Notes: generated from the sequence alone by a model not told the origin. A stretch of DNA of 64,000 bases from Bacteroidales bacterium (GCA_017464245.1 JAFUDV010000013.1:1-64000); one strand, 5' to 3'; numbered from the stretch's first letter, positions 16,830 to 26,107 are shown. Numbers and translations: made by a program.

Positions 16830-19136
16830 CTAGTAAGTTATCGTTTCTTTCAGTCGGATATCCTGCGAGGAGGCGCCCACTTCCAGGAGGAAGTCGCCGC
16901 GCTCGATGACGGTGTCGCCGGCGGCATTGACCAGCGAGAAGGCGTCGGCCCCGAGCTTCAGGGTGACGGGGACGGTTTCCCCGGCCTTCACGAAGACGCG
17001 GTCGAAGGCCCGGAGCTGCTTGCGCGGGCGGACGGTGGAGGCCAGCGGGTCGATGACATACAGCTGGACCACCTCGTCACCGTCGCGGGAGCCGGTGTTC
17101 TTCACGTCCACGGTCACCTCGATGTCCGGAACGCGGCCGGAAACGCGGAGGTTGGCGTACTCGAAGGTCGTGTAGCTCAGGCCGTAGCCGAAGGGGTAGA
17201 GCGGATCGGCCGACATCTCCACATAGTCGTGTCCGCGCGGATTCTTCTTGTTGTAATAGACCGGGAGCTGGCCCACGCTGCGGGGAACGCTCACGGGGAG
17301 ACGTCCGGCCGGGTTGTAGTCGCCGAAAAGGACGTCGGCGAGGGCCGTGCCGCCTTCTCCGCCGGGATACCACATCGTCAGGAGGGCATCGGCCTTTTCC
17401 GCGGCCCATGTCTTGTCCAGCGGACGGCCTTCCACATATACGACGACGACAGGCTTGCCGGTGGCCTTGATGGCCCTCAGTAGTTCGTTCTGCAGGCCCA
17501 GGAGTTCCAGGGACGCTCGGTCGAAGCCCTCGCCGGCCTCCATGTCGGAGACGGATTCACCGTCCACCACGGCGGCGCCGGTATCGATGTACTTGGTCTT
17601 GAAGTCGCGGGCGGAGGAGCCACCCACCACGACGACGGCGACGTCGGAGAGGATCGTTGCGATGACGGCCTGGGCGATCTGGCTGTCCCGGGTGTCCCGG
17701 ACGGCGCAGCCCTTGACATAGCGGATGTCGGCGCCCTTGGCCTGCAGGCCCTCCAGCATCGTGACCACATGATCCTCCGCCTGCGGGGCGGTGTAGTCGC
17801 CGAGCTGGTTGTACTGGTTGTCGGCATTCGGGCCGATGAGGGCGATGCGGGCGCCTTTCGAAAGCGGAAGGATGCCGTCGTTCTCCAGCAGGACCACCCC
17901 TTCCCGGGCGGCCTGGGCGGCCACTTCGACATGCTCCGGCGTGCGGACGAGGCCGGCGGCCGCAGTCTCATCGACATACGGATGGTCGAACAGGCCGGCT
18001 TCGAACTTGCGGACGAGCACCCGCCGGACGGCCTGGTCCAGCGTCTTCATGCTCACGCGGCCCTTCTCCACGGACTCCTTGAGCAGCGAGAAGCAGTTCG
18101 CGCCCAGGTCCACGTCCACGCCGGCCTCCAGGGCCATTTCGCCCGCCTCCTGCTTGGAAGCGGCTACCTTGTGGTCCCGCGCGATGCCGTCGATGCTTTC
18201 CAAGTCGCTGACTACGAATCCCTTGAAGCCCCACTCGTCATGCAGGACGCCCGTCAGGAGGTCCTTGTTGCAGGTGGAGGGGATTCCGTCGATGGTGTTG
18301 TAGGAAGTCATCACGGACAGGGCGCCGGCGTCGATGGCGGCCTTGAAGGTCGGGAGCACGTTCTCCTGCATGTCCCTTTGTCCGATGATGGAGGGATTGC
18401 CGTTGTGGCCGCCTTCCGGGACGCCGTAGGCCACGAAATGCTTCAGGGTGGAGACTACCCCCTTGGAGGACGTCCCCCGCACCATCGCGGAGGCCATCTG
18501 CGCGGTCAGGTGCACGTCTTCGCCGTAGGTCTCCTCCACGCGGGACCAGCGCGGTTCGCGGGACAGGTCGATGACCGGGCCGTACCCGATCGTCGCCCCC
18601 TGCGCCTGTAGTTCCGTGCCGATGGTTTCACCGACCTTTTCCACCAGGTCCGTGTCCCAGGTCGATGCCAGGCCGATCGAGGTGGGGAACACCGTCGTGC
18701 CGATGGCCATGTGCCCGTGCGGCGCCTCCTCGGCGAGGATGATGGGAATGCCCAGCCGGGTGGAGTCCATCGCATAGTGCTGCAGGGCGTTGTAGGCCTT
18801 GGCGGCGAGCGTGGGGTCCAGTCCGTTCTCCAGGGTCTTCTTCGTCCACGGGTCGGCGCGGAAAACGGCCCAGAGCATGCCTCCGTGCCGGTTTTGGATG
18901 AAGTCGCGGTAGGCGTCGGAAATGGTCACGCTGTCGGCGGAGACTTTGTCGTACATGGGCCATCCCAGCGGGCACTGGAGCTGCCCCAGCTTTTCGTCCA
19001 CCGTCATCCTTTTGACAAGGTCGTCGGCGCGGTCTTCCGCGGACCGGGAGGCATCTTTATAGAGGGGTGTCTTCGGGCCGCATCCCGAGAGGACGAGCAG
19101 GGCGGCGGCCGCGAGGGAGAGGTTTTTCAGTTTCAT
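16830..19136 (-). CDS. GH3 beta-glycosidase lipoprotein (BglX-like)
   Basis: A 768-residue GH3 enzyme with lipoprotein signal MKLKNLSLAAAALLVLSGC (Cys19). It has the N-terminal barrel, with KHF and the nucleophile Asp311 in FVVSDLES, then the alpha/beta sandwich domain, then a C-terminal fibronectin III-like domain ending the protein. This BglX-like arrangement is typical of beta-glucosidases; beta-xylosidase or beta-N-acetylhexosaminidase activity cannot be excluded, though the KH(F/S)xG...D/H pattern of NagZ is not seen. It is the first gene of the GH3-GH2-GH92 unit and is divergent from the RNase R gene. Confidence 0.92.
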   Translation of the reverse strand: MKLKNLSLAAAALLVLSGCGPKTPLYKDASRSAEDRADDLVKRMTVDEKLGQLQCPLGWPMYDKVSADSVTISDAYRDFIQNRHGGMLWAVFRADPWTKKTLENGLDPTLAAKAYNALQHYAMDSTRLGIPIILAEEAPHGHMAIGTTVFPTSIGLASTWDTDLVEKVGETIGTELQAQGATIGYGPVIDLSREPRWSRVEETYGEDVHLTAQMASAMVRGTSSKGVVSTLKHFVAYGVPEGGHNGNPSIIGQRDMQENVLPTFKAAIDAGALSVMTSYNTIDGIPSTCNKDLLTGVLHDEWGFKGFVVSDLESIDGIARDHKVAASKQEAGEMALEAGVDVDLGANCFSLLKESVEKGRVSMKTLDQAVRRVLVRKFEAGLFDHPYVDETAAAGLVRTPEHVEVAAQAAREGVVLLENDGILPLSKGARIALIGPNADNQYNQLGDYTAPQAEDHVVTMLEGLQAKGADIRYVKGCAVRDTRDSQIAQAVIATILSDVAVVVVGGSSARDFKTKYIDTGAAVVDGESVSDMEAGEGFDRASLELLGLQNELLRAIKATGKPVVVVYVEGRPLDKTWAAEKADALLTMWYPGGEGGTALADVLFGDYNPAGRLPVSVPRSVGQLPVYYNKKNPRGHDYVEMSADPLYPFGYGLSYTTFEYANLRVSGRVPDIEVTVDVKNTGSRDGDEVVQLYVIDPLASTVRPRKQLRAFDRVFVKAGETVPVTLKLGADAFSLVNAAGDTVIERGDFLLEVGASSQDIRLKETITY

Positions 19137-19155
19137 CGTGTTATTGTCTAGCCTA

Positions 19156-19163
19156 CAAATTTA
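19156..19163 (-). promoter_or_regulatory. Promoter -7 box of GH3-GH2-GH92
   Basis: Minus-strand TAAATTTG fits TAnnTTTG and lies 20 bases before the GH3 start. Confidence 0.65.
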
Positions 19164-19181
19164 ATGAAAATAATTTATTCG

Positions 19182-19189
19182 TATCTTTG
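19182..19189 (+). promoter_or_regulatory. Promoter -7 box of rnr
   Basis: TATCTTTG fits TAnnTTTG, 22 bases before the RNase R ATG. It is divergent from and about 19 bases away from the GH3 promoter box, so the two promoters may compete. Confidence 0.65.
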
Positions 19190-19211
19190 CCGTTGAAATA
19201 ATACATGCGAT

Positions 19212-21428
19212 ATGACAAGACGTAAAAACAGCCGGAGCCGCGGCCCGCAGGCCGCCGGAGGGAAGAGAAAGAAGAAAGCGAGAGTGGTTCCCGAGTATGA
19301 AGGGACGGCGATGATGTCCCGGGAAGGGTTCGTGTTCGTGCGGATCGAGGGACAGGAGGAGGACGTGTACGTAAAGGCGTCCAAGACCCGCGGCGCCCTG
19401 CACGGGGACAAGGTCCGGGTGGCCGTCACGCAGGAGAAGGACGGAAGCGCCAAGCGGCGCAGCGGCGAGATCGTCGCGGTTGTCGAACGGTCGGACAAGC
19501 CCTTCGTGGGCATCCTGCACATTGTCGGACAGCAGGCTTGGGTGCTGATGTCTTCCAAGACCATGCCTTACGACATTTCCGTGCCCGTCCCGGAAGGGGG
19601 CGTGCGGGGCATGAAGGTCGCTGCCGTCGTGGACGGCTGGGACCGGGGCGAGACCGGCCCCCACGGCCATGTGGTGGACGTGCTGGGCATGCCGGGCGAG
19701 AACAACACCGAGATGCATGCCATCCTCGCGGAGTTCGGCCTTCCCTACAAGTTCGAGAAGGCGGTGGAGGATGCCGCCGACGGCATCTCCGACGAAATCA
19801 CCGACAAGGACCGCGCCGGCCGCAAGGACTTCCGGAAGGTCCTGACTTTCACCATCGACCCGGCCGACGCGAAGGACTACGACGACGCCCTGTCCTTCCG
19901 GAAACTGGATAACGGGAACTACGAGGTGGGCGTCCACATCGCCGACGTCTCCTATTACGTGAAGCCCGGCACGCCCGTGGACGTGGAGGCCCAGGCCCGC
20001 GGCACCTCCGTGTACCTGGTGGACCGTACCGTCCCCATGCTGCCGGAGAAGCTCTGCAACAAGTTGTGCTCCCTGCGTCCGAACGAGGAGAAGCTCACCT
20101 TCTCCGCCGTGTTCGAGATCACGCCGATGGCCAAGGTCATCAATCCCTGGTTCGGCCGGACGGTCATCAAGTCCGACTACCGCTTCGCCTACGAGGGCGC
20201 CCAGGCCATCATCGAGGCCGGGGACAACGCCTTGCAGGAACAGTTCGGGGAGGGGACCGAATGCGGCATCGTCCCGGACGAGGTCAAGGAGGCCGTGCTG
20301 GTTCTCAACAAACTGGCCCTGAAACTCCGCAAGAAGCGTTTCGCCGCCGGCGCCGTGAACTTCGACCGGCCCGAGATGAAGGTGGAGATCGACGAGTACG
20401 GCAAGCCCGTCTCCGTCCACCAGAAGTATTCCAAGGAGGCCAACTGGCTCATCGAGGAGTTCATGCTCCTCGCGAACAAGTCCGTCGCGGAGTTCGTCGC
20501 TTCGGACGGCAAGATGGGCGGGAAGGCCGTGAAGAACCCGAAGACCTTCGTGTACCGTGTCCATGACGAACCCAACCTGGAGAAACTTTCCGGACTCCGC
20601 GAGTTTGCCGGCAACCTGGGCTTCAAGATGGGACCCATTTCTAACGGAAAGGACATCGCCCTGTCCCTGAACAACTTGCTGACCGACGCGAAGGAGAAGC
20701 CGGAGCTCGGCGCCATCCAGATCCTGGCGCTCCGGTCCATGGCGAAGGCCTGCTACAGCACCGACAACATCGGCCACTACGGCCTGGCGTTCAAGTTCTA
20801 TACGCACTTCACTTCCCCGATCCGCCGCTATCCGGACCTGATGGTCCACCGGCTGCTCGCGATGTATCTCCGCGGGGCGGATTCCCAGTCGCTGGACTAC
20901 TACACCGCCCAGTGCAAGCACGCCTCCGAGCGGGAAGTGATCGCTGCCGAGGCCGAGCGCGAGAGCATCAAGTACAAACTCGTGGAGTTCATGGAGGACA
21001 AGGTGGGCCAGGAGTTCGACGGCCACGTGTCCGGCGTCACCCAGTGGGGCATCTACGTGGAGATCGAACCCACCAAGATCGAGGGCATGATTCCGTACCG
21101 CACCATCAAGTCCGAGTTCTATGACTTCGACGAGGAACACTACCGCGCCGTGGGACGCCGCCACCACTCGGTCATCAAGCTCGGCGACCCGCTCCGCATC
21201 CGCGTCAAGGGCACCAATCTGGAACAGAAGCTTCTGGACTACGAGCTCGTGGAGCCCGGGCACGAAAACGCTCCCGCACCCACCGAGGACGAATACATCG
21301 AATCCCTCACCGATGCTCCGATGCCTCCGCGTCCCCGCAAGCCTGCCCGGACGTCCAAGTCGTCCAAGTCGCCCCGGAAGGGAGCCCTGAAAGCCGAACG
21401 TGAAAAAATGAAGAAGGCCCGGAGTTAG
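19212..21428 (+). CDS. rnr: Ribonuclease R
   Basis: A 738-residue processive 3'-5' exoribonuclease of the RNase II/R family, acting on structured mRNA and rRNA. It has a Lys/Arg-rich N-terminus (1-24), cold-shock-like OB domains to about 200, and the catalytic RNB domain with IDPADAKDYDDA at 215-226, whose aspartates bind magnesium. LVDRTVPMLP and the FTSPIRRYPDLMVHR region are also family marks. An S1 domain is at about 625-710, and a basic tail follows. The last codons lie within a terminator hairpin. It has its own promoter and is divergent from GH3; no functional link to the glycosidases is implied. Confidence 0.96.
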   Translation: MTRRKNSRSRGPQAAGGKRKKKARVVPEYEGTAMMSREGFVFVRIEGQEEDVYVKASKTRGALHGDKVRVAVTQEKDGSAKRRSGEIVAVVERSDKPFVGILHIVGQQAWVLMSSKTMPYDISVPVPEGGVRGMKVAAVVDGWDRGETGPHGHVVDVLGMPGENNTEMHAILAEFGLPYKFEKAVEDAADGISDEITDKDRAGRKDFRKVLTFTIDPADAKDYDDALSFRKLDNGNYEVGVHIADVSYYVKPGTPVDVEAQARGTSVYLVDRTVPMLPEKLCNKLCSLRPNEEKLTFSAVFEITPMAKVINPWFGRTVIKSDYRFAYEGAQAIIEAGDNALQEQFGEGTECGIVPDEVKEAVLVLNKLALKLRKKRFAAGAVNFDRPEMKVEIDEYGKPVSVHQKYSKEANWLIEEFMLLANKSVAEFVASDGKMGGKAVKNPKTFVYRVHDEPNLEKLSGLREFAGNLGFKMGPISNGKDIALSLNNLLTDAKEKPELGAIQILALRSMAKACYSTDNIGHYGLAFKFYTHFTSPIRRYPDLMVHRLLAMYLRGADSQSLDYYTAQCKHASEREVIAAEAERESIKYKLVEFMEDKVGQEFDGHVSGVTQWGIYVEIEPTKIEGMIPYRTIKSEFYDFDEEHYRAVGRRHHSVIKLGDPLRIRVKGTNLEQKLLDYELVEPGHENAPAPTEDEYIESLTDAPMPPRPRKPARTSKSSKSPRKGALKAEREKMKKARS

Positions 21429-21438
21429 GGCCTTCTTC
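21402..21438. terminator. Convergent terminator embedded in the end of rnr
   Basis: GAAGAAGGCCC (21410-21420) and GGGCCTTCTTC (21428-21438) form a perfect 11-base-pair stem with a 7-base loop that includes part of the rnr stop. On the minus strand the stem is followed by ATTTTTTC, a good intrinsic terminator for the oxidoreductase gene. On the plus strand the T-run is poor. Confidence 0.75.
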
Positions 21439-21458
21439 CGTTATCTGAACCGCTTCCG

Positions 21459-24400
21459 CTATTTGAACGCGTTCTCGCTGAGGCCGGAGCCGGCGAGGCC
21501 GAGGTCCGCGAAGAAAGCGGGGACGGGACGCCCGAGGAGGGTGTCCACATACAGTTTGGCGATATACTGCGAGAGCATGAAACCGTGCCCGCGCATCCCG
21601 ACGAACAGGCCGGCGGCCGGGTCGATGATGTAGCGCGGTTCCGTGTAGTAGCCGCACCAGGTGGCCTGGAGGCTCATGCCGCGCAGCTGCGGAATCCATT
21701 CGGTAAAGACTTCAGTGGCGATCTCCAGGAAGGCCTGCGTGTTGACCTTCAGGTTCTTGCCGGCTTCGGACGCGTCGGTAGCCGGGGAGGCGCAGCCGAT
21801 GATCTGGCCGGTCGCGGCGAGCTGCTGGCCATAGACGGCGGAGAATCCCTTGTAGTGGCGGCGGTCGATGAGCATGTCCAGCGAGTCGCCGTCCTTGCCG
21901 ATGAGCGGGAGGCGCTTGGTGATGAACGCCTGGTGGCGGACCGGGAAGAGGCCGGTGTCCAGTCCCAACATCCGGGCGAACTTCTCCGCGCCGGCGCCGA
22001 GGGCGTTGACGAAGATGGCCGTCTTGTACTGGCGGTAGCGCCCGTCCGGGAGTTTGACCGTGACGAGGAAGGTTTCTCCGGTCTTCGCCACATCCACCAG
22101 TTCCGTGTCCTCCAGCACCTGTCCGCCCAGGCCGATGCCGATTCTCCGCACCGTGTCGATGGTCTTGCCCGGGCTGGCCTGCCAGCAATCGTTGGAGATG
22201 AGGGCATGGGAGTAGAGGTCCAGGTCCGGATTGATATACGGGGAAATCTCGCGGGCGAAGTCCTTCTTCTCCACCATGTAGGCGTCGGACCAGGCGCGGG
22301 AGGCGTCCAGGCTCTCGTACGTGGCTTCGTCATGGACGAAATTCACGTACCGGGTCATCTTGAAGTCGATGTCCGTCCGGGCGCTCAGCTCCCTGAAAAT
22401 CTGTAGGTTGCCGTTTGCGATTTCCGCCAGGGCGGGGACGGAGAAAGCCGGACGGCCGCCGGCGATGCAGCGCCAGGAACTGCCGTGCTCCTTGTTCGCG
22501 AGCACCGGCTTCAGGCCGGCCTCGGAGAGGTAGCGGAAGAGGGCCGATCCCGCCATGCCGCCGCCGGCGACGAAGGCGCCCACCTCCACCGGGTTCTCCT
22601 CGGAGAACTGCGGAGCGGTCACGAGCCGGTGGCCGCCGGAGAGGTTGCACACGTTGCCGATCTCCACGAGGTTCGCCATCGGTCCGCGCGGGGTGAATTC
22701 GCCGGTGACTTCGATGCCGTGGGCCCGGAGGACCTGCTTGGCACGGGGAAGGCAGCGGGAGCCGCGGCAGGGTCCCATGCCCAGGCGGGTGATGTGCTTG
22801 AGTTCCTGGGCGGTGATGGACTTGCGGCCCGCAAGGGTCTTCAGCAGTTCCGCCAGGCTGACGTCTTCGCAGTGGCACACATAGGTCTCCGCAGCGGCCT
22901 CGGCCCCGCAGGGCGTCAGCTGCAGCGGTTCGGGATAGTTCTCCTTGAGGATGAAGCCGTGTGCGTCGGTGAGGTCTCCGTCCAGGCGGGTGGCCTTCAC
23001 GACGGCGATGTTCGTCTTGCCGGGCTTTTTCATCACGCGCTCGATTTCGCCTTCGCCCACCTGGGCGCCGTTGTCATCGACCAGGAATACTTCCTTCGCC
23101 CCTTCCGGAAGGTTGAATTCCAGCGGGAGGAACACCTGGTTCCGGTCCTTGCGGTAGCCGAAGATGGCAAGGCCCGGGCACTGCGCCACGCACTCCATGC
23201 AGCCGATGCACTTGTCGTAGTCGATGACGGGCGTCACAGAGGTGGAACTCTTGGTGATCGCGCCCTGCTTGCAGGAGAAGGAGCAGGGGTTGCAGGCGAA
23301 CCCGTACAGGCAGTCCGCGATGACGAATCCCTTCTGCGCCTGGCGTTCAGGGGTGGGCATGAGCGGCCGCTCGAGGACCCGCTGGGGGCGCTGCTGGGAA
23401 TCGATATATTCCTTGGAGAGCGTGAGATAGGCGGCGTAGTCGATCCGGCGGCCCAGGTCCTGCATCACTTCGAAGGCGCACTGGCGGCCCCGGAGGACGG
23501 CGGAGGTGCCTTCGCCGATCCGGACGGCGTCGCCTACGCCGTGGCAGGCACGGCCGAACACCTCGGCGCCCTTGCGCAGGAGCTGGTTGTCCGGCAGCAG
23601 GCCCGTGCAGATGTTGATGCAGTCAATCCCGTCGATGCGGACTTCCGTCCCCGGGATGGGCTTGAAGTTCTCGCACTTGGCGATGACGGCGCCCACGATG
23701 CCGCTGCGGTCCTCGTTCGGAATAGCCTCCACGAGGGTGTAGGACGTCAGGATGGGGATGCCCAGCCGGCGGACGCGGTTCGCCTGGACCGGGAAACCGC
23801 CCTCGTGGGGCATCGCCTCGATGATGGCCTTGACCTTCGCCCCGGCCTGCATGGCCTGGTAGGAGGTGAGGTAGCCGATATTGCCGGCACCCACGGTGAG
23901 GATGCTCTTTCCGAGGAGGGTGAACTCCGTGTTCATCATCCGCTGCACGACGGCGGCGGTATAGACGCCGGGGAGGTCGTCGTTCTTGAAGGCCGGCATG
24001 AAGGGCAGGGCGCCCGCGGCCACGACGAGCTGGTCGGCATCGACATAGAAGATTTCCTGCGTGGCTACGTTCTTGACGGCCAGGCGCTTGCCTTCCAGGA
24101 TGTCCCAGACGACGCTGTCCAGGAGGATGCCTTCCCGGGAATCCCCGGCGAGGGTTTCGGCGATGTCGAAGCCGCGCATGCCGCCGAACTTGCGCTCCTT
24201 CTCGAAGAAGAAGAACTGGTGCGTCTGCATCCGGAACTGGCCGCCGATGGCGCTGTTGTTGTCCAGGACCAGGCAGTCCACGCCGGCTTTCCGGAGTTCT
24301 TCCCGGACGGCGAGGCCGGCCGGTCCGGCGCCGATGATGGCGACGGTGGTCTTATAGATTTTCTTGGGCTCGTCGGCGGGAGCGGCTCCCCGGACTTCGG

Positions 24401-24695
24401 AGAAACTCTCCACGCCGGAGCGGTGCACTTCGCGGACGCCGTCCACCTTGGTGATGCAGATCCGTCGGATGTGGCCGTCCACGACCATTTCGCAGGCGCC
24501 GCACTTGCCGATGCCGCACTCCATGGTACGGTTGCGGTCTTTCAGGCTGTGATGGTGGACGGGGAATCCGGCCTGGTGCAGGGCGGCGGCAATGGTCTGG
24601 CCTTTCTGGCCCATGACGGTCTTTCCCTCGAATTGGAACGAATGGAGATCCTCCTGCGGGATGTCGAGGATCGGGTGCTCCGTGATCTTGTACAT
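21459..24695 (-). CDS. Multidomain FAD/Fe-S amine or amino-acid dehydrogenase fusion
   Basis: A 1078-residue cytoplasmic polypeptide joining parts that are usually separate subunits. Residues 15-100: a [2Fe-2S] ferredoxin-like domain (Cys60, 65, 68, 80). About 116-420: a pyridine-nucleotide-disulfide-type FAD domain with GAGPAG at 122-127 and a second GAGNIG at about 269-274. About 460-515: two cysteine clusters, CLYGFACNPCSFSC and CIGCMECVAQC, likely [4Fe-4S]. About 605-650: a BFD-type [2Fe-2S] domain (Cys607, 609, 643, 648). 706-1065: a DAO-type FAD oxidoreductase. The order resembles HcnA-HcnB-HcnC or D-hydroxyproline/opine dehydrogenase subunits fused end to end. It probably oxidises an amine or D-amino acid and passes electrons to ferredoxin; the substrate is unknown. 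Confidence 0.8.
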   Translation of the reverse strand: MYKITEHPILDIPQEDLHSFQFEGKTVMGQKGQTIAAALHQAGFPVHHHSLKDRNRTMECGIGKCGACEMVVDGHIRRICITKVDGVREVHRSGVESFSEVRGAAPADEPKKIYKTTVAIIGAGPAGLAVREELRKAGVDCLVLDNNSAIGGQFRMQTHQFFFFEKERKFGGMRGFDIAETLAGDSREGILLDSVVWDILEGKRLAVKNVATQEIFYVDADQLVVAAGALPFMPAFKNDDLPGVYTAAVVQRMMNTEFTLLGKSILTVGAGNIGYLTSYQAMQAGAKVKAIIEAMPHEGGFPVQANRVRRLGIPILTSYTLVEAIPNEDRSGIVGAVIAKCENFKPIPGTEVRIDGIDCINICTGLLPDNQLLRKGAEVFGRACHGVGDAVRIGEGTSAVLRGRQCAFEVMQDLGRRIDYAAYLTLSKEYIDSQQRPQRVLERPLMPTPERQAQKGFVIADCLYGFACNPCSFSCKQGAITKSSTSVTPVIDYDKCIGCMECVAQCPGLAIFGYRKDRNQVFLPLEFNLPEGAKEVFLVDDNGAQVGEGEIERVMKKPGKTNIAVVKATRLDGDLTDAHGFILKENYPEPLQLTPCGAEAAAETYVCHCEDVSLAELLKTLAGRKSITAQELKHITRLGMGPCRGSRCLPRAKQVLRAHGIEVTGEFTPRGPMANLVEIGNVCNLSGGHRLVTAPQFSEENPVEVGAFVAGGGMAGSALFRYLSEAGLKPVLANKEHGSSWRCIAGGRPAFSVPALAEIANGNLQIFRELSARTDIDFKMTRYVNFVHDEATYESLDASRAWSDAYMVEKKDFAREISPYINPDLDLYSHALISNDCWQASPGKTIDTVRRIGIGLGGQVLEDTELVDVAKTGETFLVTVKLPDGRYRQYKTAIFVNALGAGAEKFARMLGLDTGLFPVRHQAFITKRLPLIGKDGDSLDMLIDRRHYKGFSAVYGQQLAATGQIIGCASPATDASEAGKNLKVNTQAFLEIATEVFTEWIPQLRGMSLQATWCGYYTEPRYIIDPAAGLFVGMRGHGFMLSQYIAKLYVDTLLGRPVPAFFADLGLAGSGLSENAFK

Positions 24696-24725
24696 TAGAC
24701 AGTGTCAGTTAGGTGGTTCGGGGGA

Positions 24726-24733
24726 TAAAGATA
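24726..24733 (-). promoter_or_regulatory. Possible -7 box of the oxidoreductase gene
   Basis: Minus-strand TATCTTTA (7 of 8 to TAnnTTTG) lies 31 bases before the start, in the 88-base gap after recO. Confidence 0.4.
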
Positions 24734-24783
24734 GTCATTCTCCACGGAAAAAGAATGGCCTTTTCGCTGAAAATGGGCCGGAA

Positions 24784-25434
24784 TTAGCTGAAAACCTCCC
24801 GCAGCACCGCGAGGGAGTGGACGCGGATGGCCGATTCGGTGTGGTATTCCAGGTAGCGCAGGAGGTCTTCGCACAGGGCGTTCCGCTCCTCGCCCCGGAG
24901 GGGAAGGAGCATCGACTCGGAGAAAGTCGATGTCAGGAAGGGCTTCATCTGCGCGAGATGCTTCTCCGCAAAGGGGGCGACGTCCTCCAGGGACGGGCGG
25001 AAGCCCAGGGCCCCGGCGAGTTCCAGGAGGAAGCGGATGTGGAAGTTGGAGAAATCGGCCTCCAGGCCGTCCAGCGTGAGGATGCTGCGGACGCACCAGG
25101 GGTAGAGGCCGTCTTCGGCCTGCCCGTCCTTCACCGTCCTCAGGAGCACCTCCGACAGGAACAGGGTCATCGTGTTCTTGTACAGGTTGCTCCGGATGCC
25201 GTTCAGCGGGTCCCGGGCCGTCAGGTTCCGGGCGCCCCAGAGGGTGGACTTGGGATTCGGGACGATGTCCATTTCCAGGATGTTCAGCGGCAGGAGCAGG
25301 GCCATCCCCGCCTTCTTGCCTACATGGACGAGGAAACCCCGCCGTCCATAAGCCTCCGAGAGGGTGTGCACGACGACGGAGTTCTCCCCGAACTTGGTGT
25401 ATCCCAGGACGACCGCCTCGATGCTTTCAATCAT
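24784..25434 (-). CDS. recO: DNA repair protein RecO
   Basis: A 216-residue RecO of the Bacteroidota type. RecO works with RecF and RecR to load RecA on SSB-coated single-stranded DNA. The N-terminal OB fold (IEAVVLGYTKFGENSVVVHTLSE, residues about 4-26, read in parts) is followed by a helical domain; the zinc-finger cysteines of some RecO proteins are absent, as is common. It overlaps rdgB by four bases and is the second gene of an rdgB-recO unit. Confidence 0.88.
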   Translation of the reverse strand: MIESIEAVVLGYTKFGENSVVVHTLSEAYGRRGFLVHVGKKAGMALLLPLNILEMDIVPNPKSTLWGARNLTARDPLNGIRSNLYKNTMTLFLSEVLLRTVKDGQAEDGLYPWCVRSILTLDGLEADFSNFHIRFLLELAGALGFRPSLEDVAPFAEKHLAQMKPFLTSTFSESMLLPLRGEERNALCEDLLRYLEYHTESAIRVHSLAVLREVFS

Positions 25435-26057
25435 TGCTTTCCCTTCAGGTATTCCGCCATGGCCCGGAGGGCCTTCCCGCGGTGGGAGATGGCGTTCTTG
25501 CCGCCTTCCGGGAGCTCTGCGTTGGTGATGTCATAGCCGTCCGGAATGAACACGGGGTCGTAGCCGAATCCGCCCTGTCCGGAACAGGCCCTGGCGATGC
25601 GGCCTTCCAGGACGCCGTCGAAGAAATGCTTCTCCCCGCCTTGGATGAGGGCGACGGACGTGCGGAAGCGGGCCTTGCGGGTGGCTTTCGGGGTGGCGAT
25701 GCCGTATTCGCGGGCGACGGAGGCTTCCTTTTCCAGGCGTGCCATCTCGGAAAGGAGCTTGGCGATGTTGGCCGCCGGGTCCCGCTGGGGACCGCCATAG
25801 CGGGCGGTATGGACGCCGGGGCCGCCTCCGAGGATGTCGACTTCCAGGCCGGAGTCGTCGGCGAAGCAGTCCAGGCCGGTTTTGTCATATATATACTGGG
25901 CCTTCTGCAGGGAGTTGGCCCTGAGGGAGTTCCCGGTTTCGGGAATCTCCTCGGTGATGCCCACCTCGGCAGGGGTGACGAGTTCGAAGCCGTCACCCAG
26001 GATGGCTTTCGCCTCGCGGAGCTTGCCGGGGTTGTTGGTGGCAAATACGATCTTCAT
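25431..26057 (-). CDS. rdgB: XTP/dITP diphosphatase (RdgB/HAM1)
   Basis: A 208-residue house-cleaning pyrophosphatase that removes dITP, XTP and ITP from the nucleotide pool. MKIVFATNNPGK at the N-terminus is the family NTP-binding motif. FADDSGLEVD carries the metal-binding and catalytic acidic residues. GFGYDPVF and SHRGKAL complete the signature. The start at MKIVFA is preferred over the ATG 15 bases upstream because the latter would sit almost at the predicted transcription start. recO follows with a four-base overlap. Confidence 0.93.
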   Translation of the reverse strand: MKIVFATNNPGKLREAKAILGDGFELVTPAEVGITEEIPETGNSLRANSLQKAQYIYDKTGLDCFADDSGLEVDILGGGPGVHTARYGGPQRDPAANIAKLLSEMARLEKEASVAREYGIATPKATRKARFRTSVALIQGGEKHFFDGVLEGRIARACSGQGGFGYDPVFIPDGYDITNAELPEGGKNAISHRGKALRAMAEYLKGKQ

Positions 26058-26080
26058 GGATATCTGTTTCATATACGGCG

Positions 26081-26088
26081 CAAAGATA
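26081..26088 (-). promoter_or_regulatory. Promoter -7 box of rdgB-recO
   Basis: Minus-strand TATCTTTG lies 24 bases before the preferred rdgB start. Confidence 0.65.
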
Positions 26089-26099
26089 CTATTTTTTCG

Positions 26100-26107
26100 T
26101 AACTTTG
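26100..26107 (+). promoter_or_regulatory. Promoter -7 box of the S41 peptidase gene
   Basis: TAACTTTG lies 40 bases before the ATG and is divergent from the rdgB box 12 bases away. Confidence 0.6.
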
